Of a stretch of 64,000 nt of DNA, positions 54,183-62,164 are shown in pieces. The notes beneath the pieces were generated by a model. The model was given only the letters and a program-made list of their open reading frames with translations, ran no database searches and had not been told where the DNA came from. Position numbers and translations under genes: made by a program. Each line of letters opens with the position of its first letter. The first letter of the stretch is position 1. This DNA is from a bacterium (GTDB lineage: Bacteria > Planctomycetota > UBA1135 > UBA2386), in the NCBI GenBank assembly GCA_030432695.1, contig JAUILN010000001.1, positions 992,001-1,056,000 on the forward strand, given 5' to 3'.

Positions 54183-56363
54183 ATGTCCGAAGCCACTCCG
54201 CAGCCGACCGGAGCACCCTCCCACCCCGAACACACCGACGCCTCGGATCGCCGGGATCGATCCGCGCTGGTGTCCTGCCGGCTGGGCGCCGAGACCTGCC
54301 GCGACGTCGAACAGGCGTTGTCCCGTGAATGGCTCGAGACCGACGGCCGTGGCGGCTTCGCGACCTCCACGATCCTCGACTGCCCCACGCGACGCTACCA
54401 CGGCCTCTTGACCGCGAGCCTCGGTGACGACGTCGGTCGCCACCTCTTCCTGACCCGCTACGACACCGCCGTCGTGGCCCCGGGCGCCGAACCGGACGGA
54501 TCCGATCTGCGCGCCGACCTCGGCCTCGCCTGCTACCGGGGTGGCGTGCTCGCGCCGCGCGCCGACCACATCGTCACCGGCTTCCGCCGCGCCCCGCACC
54601 CGATCACGACCTTCCAGGCGGGACCGCTGCAGATCCGACGCGAGGTCCTGATGCCCAAGGGCCGTCCGGTGATTCTGGTCCGCTACGAGGTCCTCGGCGC
54701 GGCCGGTCCGGTGACCCTCGAGGCACGGCCGCTGCTCGCCTGCCGCCAGGTCGACGCCCTGCGCCAACGGCACGACGACCTCGACGAGCGGGTGCACGTC
54801 GACGCCTCGGGCTTCGCGGTGCGACCGGAGCCGGCCCTGCCGGAGATCCACTTCCGCACCGGCGGCGTGGACCCCGCGGCCGTGCAGTTCGAGGAGAGCC
54901 CGTGCTGGTACGAGGGCATCGAACTGCGCGCCGACCTCGACCGCGGCTACGACGGACACGAGGACAACTGGTGCCCCGGTGTGCTCCGCATCGAGCTGCA
55001 CCCCGACGCTCCCTCGGTGGTGCTGGCCGCCAGCCTCGACGCACCGATCGACGACCCGGCGGATCTCTGGGATCGGGTCCTTCGACTCCGGGACTCCGCG
55101 GTCCGACACTCCGCCGAGCAGGTCGGCGATGCCGAGGGGACTCCCCTGTCGACCCGCGCGCGCATCGCCGCGACCGCGGACGACTTCTTCGGAGTGACCG
55201 AGCGGGGTCGACTCGGCATCTGCGCCGGCTTCCCGTGGTTCGGCGAATGGGGCCGCGACGTGTTCATCGCGCTCCCCGGGCTGACCCTGCCGCGTGGCCG
55301 GCTCGCGCAGTGCGCCCGCGTCCTGCTCGGCGCACTGCCGTTCCTGCGCGGGGGCCTGCTGCCGAACATCTACGGCAGCGACCCGGACGACAGCCACTAC
55401 GGCTCGGTCGACGCGGCGCTCTGGTATGCGCGGGCCGTCGGTCTCTTCGCCGACCACGGCGGTAGTCCGGAGGCCCTCCGCGAGCAGTTGTTTCCGGCCC
55501 TCTGCGCGATCGCCGAGGCCTACGGATCCGGCCAGGGTGAGGTCGCTGCTCTCGGCGTCCGACCGACCGACGACGGCCTGTTCGAGGCGGGCAGCCCCGA
55601 ACTCAACGCCACCTGGATGGATGCCCAGACCCACGAGGGGCCGGTCACCCCGCGCGAAGGAGTCGCGGTCGAACTCGCCGCCCTCTATTGCGAACTGCTC
55701 GCCCGCTGTGCGGAGTTCGCCGAGCGGTTCGACGATCCGACCGGTGCCGCCCGCTGGCAGGCGCGCGCCGACCGCGCCGCGACCGCGTTCCTGCAGCGCC
55801 TGTGGCTCGACGCCCCGGCCCCGGCCGGCCAGTTCCTCGCCGACCGCCACCACCGCGGCGCGCCGGTCGCCGAGGTGCGTCCCAACATGGTGATGGCCGC
55901 CGCCCTCCGCCTGAGCCCGCTCGACACCGCGCAACGCCTCGCCGTGGTCGAGCGCGTCGAGCGCGATCTGCTGACGCCGCGTGGCCTCCGGACCCTCGCT
56001 CCCGACGACCCGGCCTACCGCGGCGTCTACCGCGGCGACGGCTACACCCGCGACAACGCCTACCACCAGGGAACGGTGTGGCCGTGGCCGCTCGGCTTCT
56101 ACGTCGAGGCCTGCCTGCGCGCCCGCGGCGCGGCGGACGCGCCACGACTGCGCGCCCTCCTCGACGGCTTCGCGCCGCACCTCGACGAGGCCGGCCTCGA
56201 CCACGTCTCCGAGGTCTTCGATGGCGACGCGCCGCACCGGCCCGGCGGCACGATCGCGCAGGCCTGGAGCAGCGCCGAGCTGCTGCGCGCCTGGGACCTG
56301 CTCGACCGCGCCGAGGCGGCCACGCCCCCTGCTTCCCCGAGCCCGCAGGACCCGACCCGATGA
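54183..56363 (+). CDS. Amylo-alpha-1,6-glucosidase (glycogen debranching enzyme, GH133)
   Basis: 726 residues from ATG 54183. It hydrolyses alpha-1,6 branch points of glycogen. The N-terminal GDE_N part shows REWLETDGRGGFATSTILDC and PTRRYHGLLTA, while ITTFQAGPLQIRREVLMPKG lies in the beta-rich domain. The catalytic GDE_C part has ICAGFPWFGEWGRDVFIALP with catalytic Asp candidates, NIYGSDPDDSHYGSVDAALW, and DNAYHQGTVWPWPLGFYVEA. A 25-residue Asp/Pro-rich linker precedes the catalytic core. Its stop overlaps the GH57 gene start (ATGA), and it is divergent from glgC across 244 bases. Confidence 0.95.
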   Translation: MSEATPQPTGAPSHPEHTDASDRRDRSALVSCRLGAETCRDVEQALSREWLETDGRGGFATSTILDCPTRRYHGLLTASLGDDVGRHLFLTRYDTAVVAPGAEPDGSDLRADLGLACYRGGVLAPRADHIVTGFRRAPHPITTFQAGPLQIRREVLMPKGRPVILVRYEVLGAAGPVTLEARPLLACRQVDALRQRHDDLDERVHVDASGFAVRPEPALPEIHFRTGGVDPAAVQFEESPCWYEGIELRADLDRGYDGHEDNWCPGVLRIELHPDAPSVVLAASLDAPIDDPADLWDRVLRLRDSAVRHSAEQVGDAEGTPLSTRARIAATADDFFGVTERGRLGICAGFPWFGEWGRDVFIALPGLTLPRGRLAQCARVLLGALPFLRGGLLPNIYGSDPDDSHYGSVDAALWYARAVGLFADHGGSPEALREQLFPALCAIAEAYGSGQGEVAALGVRPTDDGLFEAGSPELNATWMDAQTHEGPVTPREGVAVELAALYCELLARCAEFAERFDDPTGAARWQARADRAATAFLQRLWLDAPAPAGQFLADRHHRGAPVAEVRPNMVMAAALRLSPLDTAQRLAVVERVERDLLTPRGLRTLAPDDPAYRGVYRGDGYTRDNAYHQGTVWPWPLGFYVEACLRARGAADAPRLRALLDGFAPHLDEAGLDHVSEVFDGDAPHRPGGTIAQAWSSAELLRAWDLLDRAEAATPPASPSPQDPTR

Positions 56364-57733
56364 GCCCCAGCCCCCTGCCCGCTCCGGCGCCCGCCCCGTC
56401 GCCCGAGACGGATCGCAACCTCGCCGACCGCACCGACGTGGTGTTCTACTTCCAGGCCCACCAGCCGTACCGGCTGCGTCGCCAACTACCGCGCGGCACC
56501 GACCCGAAGGACGCCTTCGACACCCCGCTCGACAAGGCGGTGTTGCTCCGCGTCGCCGAGCGCTGCTACCGGCCCATGAACGCGCTGCTGCTCGAGGCAG
56601 TGCGCCGCACCGACGGCCGCTTCCGCTGCGCGTTCTCGCTGTCGGGCACGCTGATCCAGCAGCTCCGCGACTGGTCGCCCGAGACCCTCGACACCTTCGT
56701 GGCGCTGGCGGACAGCGGCGCGGTGGAGTTCCTCTGCGAGACCACCCACCACTCGCTCGCCGCACTCGGCGATTGGACCGAGTTCGAGCATCAGGTCGCC
56801 GCGCAGCGCGCCACGGTCGAAGACCTGTTCGGCCGTGCCCCCACCGCGTTCCGCGACACCGAGCTGATCGTCGACGAGTCGATCGCCAGGAAGGTCGAGG
56901 AACTCGGCTTCGAGGTCCTGCTCGGCGAGGGCGCCGAGCGCGTGCTCGGCTGGCGTGACGCGCGCTACGTCTACCGTCCGCACGGCTGCACCGACCTCAA
57001 GCTGCTGCTGCGCCACTACCAGCTCAGCGACGACATCGGCTTCCGCTTCAGCAACCGCGAGTGGGACGGTTACCCGCTGTTCGCCGACACCTTCGCGCAC
57101 TGGATCCATTCGTCGCCGCCCGATGCCCACTTCGTCGGTCTGTTCATGGACTACGAGACCTTCGGCGAACACCAGTGGGCCGACACCGGCATCTTCGACT
57201 TCATGGCGGCACTGCCCGAGCAGGTGTTGCAGAACCCGGCGTTCGGTTTCGCGACACCGACCGAGCTCGCACGCCGTCACCAACCGGTCGGCACCCTGCG
57301 CTACGACGCGCCGGTGTCGTGGGCCGACGCCGACCGCGGGGTCGGTGCGTGGCTGGCCAACCCGATGCAGCGCACCGCCCACGAGGCGATCTACGCGATC
57401 GCGCCGCTGGTCCGGGAGATCGAGCCGCACAATCCGGGCCTCGCCGCCACCTGGCGCCGCCTCACGACCTCGGACCACGTCTACTACATGGCCACCGCGG
57501 CGGATTCCGATGGAGAGGTGCACGACTACTTCAGTCCGTACGACGGGCCGCACGATGCGTTCGTGATCTTCATGGACGTGATCGACGAGCTCGCCTTCCG
57601 GGTTCGACAGGAGCACGCTCGCCTGTCCGGCACCACGCGGAGCACCCCGCCCGCAGCCGCCGGATCCGGCCCGCGCGCCGCCCCGAACCCCGGCCGCTCC
57701 GGCGGCGGACGCAAGTCGCGACGCAAGCGCTGA
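56360..57733 (+). CDS. GH57 alpha-amylase-type glycoside hydrolase
   Basis: 457 residues from ATG 56360 (ATGA overlap with the debranching gene). The GH57 motif 1 is VVFYFQAHQPYRLRR, FLCETTHHSLAAL the second, and FMDYETFGEHQWADTGIFDF the fourth. The fragment FEVLLGEGAERVLGW lies near where the catalytic Glu of motif 3 is expected. It hydrolyses or transfers alpha-1,4 glucans. The last 50 residues are a disordered Gly/Arg/Lys/Pro-rich basic tail. It is normally found with GT3 synthase/phosphorylase fusions like the next gene, which starts 108 bases later. Confidence 0.93.
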   Translation: MSPSPLPAPAPAPSPETDRNLADRTDVVFYFQAHQPYRLRRQLPRGTDPKDAFDTPLDKAVLLRVAERCYRPMNALLLEAVRRTDGRFRCAFSLSGTLIQQLRDWSPETLDTFVALADSGAVEFLCETTHHSLAALGDWTEFEHQVAAQRATVEDLFGRAPTAFRDTELIVDESIARKVEELGFEVLLGEGAERVLGWRDARYVYRPHGCTDLKLLLRHYQLSDDIGFRFSNREWDGYPLFADTFAHWIHSSPPDAHFVGLFMDYETFGEHQWADTGIFDFMAALPEQVLQNPAFGFATPTELARRHQPVGTLRYDAPVSWADADRGVGAWLANPMQRTAHEAIYAIAPLVREIEPHNPGLAATWRRLTTSDHVYYMATAADSDGEVHDYFSPYDGPHDAFVIFMDVIDELAFRVRQEHARLSGTTRSTPPAAAGSGPRAAPNPGRSGGGRKSRRKR

Positions 57734-57841
57734 CCCCTTCATCCGCACCCCACCCCTCGACACCTCCCGATCCCCACGATCCTGGAACACCGCTCGACTC
57801 CCGGGGCCGCGCCGCACGGAGCGTCTCGGGCACCACATAGA

Positions 57842-60800
57842 ATGGAAAGCGAACGCACCTCGTCCGCCGCGACCCGCACCGCGACGGACGCCTCTCTCGG
57901 GAAGTCCTGGCTGTTCGAGATCAGCTGGGAGGTCTGCAACAAGGTCGGTGGCATCCACACCGTCCTCAGCAGCAAGGCGAACACCGCCCTCGAGCAGTTC
58001 GGCGACCGCTACATCACCGTCGGCCCGCTGCTGCTGTCGGACACCGACCGGGACGTGCCGTTCGACGACGAGCCGGAGCACGACGACTTCGTCGCCGCCT
58101 GCCGGACGCTCGGCTACGAGGTCCGGATCGGCCGCTGGCGGATCCCGGGCCGGCCACGCTGCATGCTGGTCGAGTTCTCGAGCCTCTACGACCGCAAGGA
58201 CGCGGTGCTCGCGCGGCTCTGGGAGGACTACGAGGTCGACTCGCTGGCCGGCGCCTGGGACTACATCGAGCCGGTGTTGTTCGGCCATGCCGCCGGCCAG
58301 GTCATCGAGGAATGGTATCGCTCCGGCCGCACGCAGGGCCAGCAGGTGCTGGTCCAGGCCCACGAATGGATGACCGGCTCGGCGCTGCTGCACCTCAGCG
58401 TGCAGGTCCCGGAGATCGCCACGGTCTTCACCACCCACGCGACCGTGCTAGGCCGCGCGATCTCTTCCAACGGCCGCAATCCCGACGACGGCCTCGAGCC
58501 CGACGAGGTGCTGGAGCTGGCGCGCGGTGAGGGCGTCACCGCGAAGCACTCCATGGAAGGCGCCGCGGCGCGGGCGGCCGACGTGTTCACCACCGTCAGC
58601 CAGGTCACCGCGCGCGAGGCCGAGACCCTGCACCGCCGCGCCCCGACCCCGATCCTCCCCAACGGCATCGATCCGCGGGTCCTCGACGAATTGGTCGGTG
58701 GAGCTGCCGGACGGGCCTCGGCCCGAGAAGCACTCACCGATCTCGCCCGCCGCTTCCTGGGCATGCCGGACCTCGACCACGCGACCCACGGCTCGGCAGC
58801 CTTCGTCTGCGTGTCGGGCCGCTACGAGTTCCACAACAAGGGCATCGACCTGCTGCTCGACGCCCTCGGCCGCCTGAACGCTCGGGAGGGCCGCCCGGTG
58901 GTCCTGTTCGCGTTGGTGCCAGCCGGCAACTCGGGCCTCCGCGGCGAGGTCCGCAATCGACTCGAGTGCGCCGCTCCGACCAAGGTCCAGGATCCGATCG
59001 GTCTCGCCACCCACCACCTCTTCGACGAGGACCACGATCCGATCGCGGTGCGCTGCCGCGAACTCGGGCTCGGCAACGCCACCGGCGACCGGGTGAAGAT
59101 CCTCCACGTGCCGATCTACCTGCACGAGCAGGACGGCCTGCTGAAGCGCAGCTACGAGGCGGTGCTGTCGGCGATGGACCTCGGCGCGTTCCCGTCGTTC
59201 TACGAGCCCTGGGGCTACACACCCCAGGAGACCCTCGGCGTCGGCGTGCCGACCATCACCTCCGACTACGCCGGCTTCGGCCGCTGGGCGAGCGCCGAGC
59301 ATCTCGGCCCGACCGACGGCATCGCGGTTCTCGAACGGGTCGGCAAGGATCACGACCGCACCGTGGCGCGGCTCGCCGAGCAGATCGAGGCCTTCCTGTC
59401 CCGTCCCACTGCCGACGCCGAAGCGCTGCGGACGCGCTGCCAGCAGACCGCCGCGCGCACCGCCTGGTCGGACCTGTTCCGCAACTACCGCTCCGCCTAC
59501 ACGACTGCGCTCCAGGCGGCGGAGAAGCGCGACGGCCGGCCGGTGTCCCGGCCCCGTGCTGCAGTGCTCCCGGTGAAGGTCGAGCCGGCCACCTCGGTCG
59601 GTGGTCCCCGGCTGTCGTACTTCGACGTCTCCGCGACCCTGCCCCCCGAGCTGGCACCGCTCGAGCGCGTCTCTCGCAATTACTGGTGGTGCTGGGACTC
59701 CGAGGCGCCGTCGCTGTTCGAGGAGATCTCGCCGCGCAGCTGGCACGCCTGTGGCCACAACCCGGTGCACTTCCTGCGCCAGGCGTGGCCGGAAGACCTG
59801 CGTCGCAAGGCCGCCGAACCCGGCTTCGTCGAGCGCGTGAATCGCGTCGCCGCGCGCTTCGATGCCTACCTCGCAGCCCGCCGCACCGAGGTCCCGGCGC
59901 GCGAAGGCAGCCCGGCGCGCTTCGACGCCCGCCACCCGACCGCCTACTTCTGCGCCGAGTACGGCCTGCACGAGTCGCTGCCGATCTACAGCGGCGGTCT
60001 GGGGGTGCTCGCCGGCGACCACCTGAAGTCGGCGTCCGACCTGAACTTCCCGTTCGTCGCGGTCGGCCTGTTCTACCGGATGGGCTACATGAAGCAGGCC
60101 CTGTCGACCGACGGCCAGCAGCTGGCGCTCGATCGGGAGAACGTCCCCGAGCGGCTGGCGATGGACCCGGTGCTCGACGCCACGGGTGAGCGTGTGAAGG
60201 TGCGGGTCTCGCTGCCCGGCCGCGACCTGACCCTGCAGGCGTGGACGGTGATGGTCGGGCGCGTGACGCTCTACCTCCTCGATGCCAACTGCCCCGAGAA
60301 CCGCGACGAGGACAAGGACATCACCCGCAACCTGTACGGCGGCGACCACGAGATGCGGATCAAGCAGCTCGTGGCGCTGGGCCGCGGCGGCGTGCGCCTG
60401 CTCCGCCAGCTCGGCATCGAGCCCTCGGCCTACCACCTCAACGAAGGCCACGCCGCGTTCTCGTCGCTGGAGCGCGTCGCGCAGCTGATCCGCGAGGACG
60501 GCATGACCTTCGAGGCGGCCCGCGAGTGGGTGCGCGCGACCACCGCGTTCACCACCCACACGCCGGTCCCGGCCGGCCACGACCGGTTCTCCGAGGACCT
60601 GATGCGGCGCTACTTCTCGGACGTGCCGGACTGGGGTGGCGTGCCCTGGGAGCGGTTCCTGCGGCTGGGCCGCGCCGACCTGTCGGCGCCCGACTTCAAC
60701 ATGACCTACCTCGCGCTCAGCTTCGCGAGCGTGTGCAACGGCGTCAGCAAGATGCACGGCGAGGTCAGCCGCGAGCTGCTGCACGAGTACTGGCCGAGCC

Positions 60801-62152
60801 TGCTGGAGGAGGAGGTGCCGGTGCAGTCGGTGACCAACGGCATCCACCTCGGCACCTGGACCCACCCCTGCCTCGCCGAGCTGATGGGCGTGACCGGTCG
60901 TCCGGTGACCGGCGACGACTTCCGCAACCACGCGAAGGACCTCGATCCGAAGGTGTTGTGGCACGCGCGTCAGGGCCTCAAGCTCCGTCTGAAGACGGAG
61001 GTCTCGGCGCGACTCGAGCGGGCCTTCGTGGGCCGCAACGACAGCCCGCTGCTGCTCAACCGCATCCTCGAGGGCCTCGACGAGGACGCGCTGTGGATCG
61101 GCTTCGCCCGGCGCTTCGCGCCCTACAAGCGCGCGGCGCTGCTCTACAAGGACATCGCCCGCCTCGCCGATCTGTGCAATGCCGAGGGTCGCCCGGTGCG
61201 GATCCTGGTGGCCGGCAAGGCCCACCCGCGCGACGGCCACGGCCAGGACATCCTGAAGGGCATCGCGCAGCTGGCCCGCGGCGACGAGCTGGTCGGCCGG
61301 GTCATCGTGGTGGAGGACTACGACATCGACCTCGCCCGCTTCCTGGTGCAGGGCGTCGACGTGTGGCTCAACAACCCGACCCGCGGCCTCGAGGCCTCCG
61401 GCACGTCGGGCATGAAGGTCGCCGCGAACGGCGGGCTCAACCTGTCGATCGCCGACGGCTGGTGGCCCGAGGCGGCCGACGGCAAGAACGGCTGGACCAT
61501 CGGCAGCGTCGAGAAGGCCTACCAGGACCAGGAGCTGCAGGACCAGTACGACGCCTCGACCCTCTACCGGATGCTCGAGGAGGAGCTGGTGCCGCTGTAC
61601 TTCGACCGCGACGCCGACGGCGTGCCGCAGGGTTGGATGGAGCGCGTGATCCACGACCTCGAGACGGTGCCCTCGGTGTTCAACACCGACCGGATGGTCG
61701 AGGAGTACCTCGAGACCGCCTACCGCCCGCTGTGCGTCGCCCAGTGCGAACTCCGCGACGACCGCTCACGCGCCCAACGCATCGCCGACGGCGCGCAGCG
61801 GATCCGCCGCGGCTTCGAGAACATCAAGGTCGTGGAGCTGCGCCACGCCGACTTGCAGAGCCTGCACGTCGGCGACACCGTCGAGGCATGGGTGCGCGTC
61901 GACCTCGATGGGCTGTGCCCGGACGACGTCGAGGTCGAGCTGGTGTTCGGCAACGCGCCGGGCGACGGCCAGCTGCGCAACATGGTGGTCGTGACCCTGG
62001 AGCCGACCGGCGAATCGGAGGGCAACGTCCACGCCTTCCGCGGCGCGCACTGCATCGAACGCTCGGGCCGCTTCGCGCAGGGCATCCGGGTCCGACCGCG
62101 CTCGCTCAGCGCCTCGCCGAGTGCCTTGCGGGACCTGGTGCTGTGGGCGTGA
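57842..62152 (+). CDS. Fused glycogen synthase (GT3) and alpha-glucan phosphorylase (GT35)
   Basis: 1436 residues in one open frame. Residues about 20-560 are a eukaryote-like glycogen synthase: WLFEISWEVCNKVGGIHTVL, LVQAHEWMTGSALL, VCVSGRYEFHNKGIDLLLDA, and the catalytic FPSFYEPWGYTPQETLGVG. Residues from about 590 begin with a DUF3417 segment (SRNYWWCWDSEAPSLFEEIS). The phosphorylase follows: TAYFCAEYGLHESLPIYSGG near 700 and the PLP-binding lysine K1192 in LEASGTSGMKVAANGGLN. The C-terminal 150 residues (IKVVELRHADLQSLHVGDT) are beta-rich. It could both build and phosphorolyse glucan. No frameshift or internal stop was seen, and sequence motifs of both halves are intact. Confidence 0.96.
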   Translation: MESERTSSAATRTATDASLGKSWLFEISWEVCNKVGGIHTVLSSKANTALEQFGDRYITVGPLLLSDTDRDVPFDDEPEHDDFVAACRTLGYEVRIGRWRIPGRPRCMLVEFSSLYDRKDAVLARLWEDYEVDSLAGAWDYIEPVLFGHAAGQVIEEWYRSGRTQGQQVLVQAHEWMTGSALLHLSVQVPEIATVFTTHATVLGRAISSNGRNPDDGLEPDEVLELARGEGVTAKHSMEGAAARAADVFTTVSQVTAREAETLHRRAPTPILPNGIDPRVLDELVGGAAGRASAREALTDLARRFLGMPDLDHATHGSAAFVCVSGRYEFHNKGIDLLLDALGRLNAREGRPVVLFALVPAGNSGLRGEVRNRLECAAPTKVQDPIGLATHHLFDEDHDPIAVRCRELGLGNATGDRVKILHVPIYLHEQDGLLKRSYEAVLSAMDLGAFPSFYEPWGYTPQETLGVGVPTITSDYAGFGRWASAEHLGPTDGIAVLERVGKDHDRTVARLAEQIEAFLSRPTADAEALRTRCQQTAARTAWSDLFRNYRSAYTTALQAAEKRDGRPVSRPRAAVLPVKVEPATSVGGPRLSYFDVSATLPPELAPLERVSRNYWWCWDSEAPSLFEEISPRSWHACGHNPVHFLRQAWPEDLRRKAAEPGFVERVNRVAARFDAYLAARRTEVPAREGSPARFDARHPTAYFCAEYGLHESLPIYSGGLGVLAGDHLKSASDLNFPFVAVGLFYRMGYMKQALSTDGQQLALDRENVPERLAMDPVLDATGERVKVRVSLPGRDLTLQAWTVMVGRVTLYLLDANCPENRDEDKDITRNLYGGDHEMRIKQLVALGRGGVRLLRQLGIEPSAYHLNEGHAAFSSLERVAQLIREDGMTFEAAREWVRATTAFTTHTPVPAGHDRFSEDLMRRYFSDVPDWGGVPWERFLRLGRADLSAPDFNMTYLALSFASVCNGVSKMHGEVSRELLHEYWPSLLEEEVPVQSVTNGIHLGTWTHPCLAELMGVTGRPVTGDDFRNHAKDLDPKVLWHARQGLKLRLKTEVSARLERAFVGRNDSPLLLNRILEGLDEDALWIGFARRFAPYKRAALLYKDIARLADLCNAEGRPVRILVAGKAHPRDGHGQDILKGIAQLARGDELVGRVIVVEDYDIDLARFLVQGVDVWLNNPTRGLEASGTSGMKVAANGGLNLSIADGWWPEAADGKNGWTIGSVEKAYQDQELQDQYDASTLYRMLEEELVPLYFDRDADGVPQGWMERVIHDLETVPSVFNTDRMVEEYLETAYRPLCVAQCELRDDRSRAQRIADGAQRIRRGFENIKVVELRHADLQSLHVGDTVEAWVRVDLDGLCPDDVEVELVFGNAPGDGQLRNMVVVTLEPTGESEGNVHAFRGAHCIERSGRFAQGIRVRPRSLSASPSALRDLVLWA

Positions 62153-62164
62153 CCCGCGCCGGGC

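Noticed and set aside
52668-56765. A 1365-codon open frame on the minus strand across glgC and the debranching-enzyme gene
   Set aside because: Its protein is Arg/Ala/Gly-rich without motifs, and it overlaps the well-supported glgC (other frame) and the debranching and GH57 genes on the plus strand. Long antisense frames are expected at this GC content.
58448-61654. A 1068-codon minus-strand open frame inside the synthase-phosphorylase fusion
   Set aside because: It lies fully antisense to a gene with intact motifs along its whole length; composition (Val/Ala/His/Arg/Gln-rich) is that of a shadow frame.
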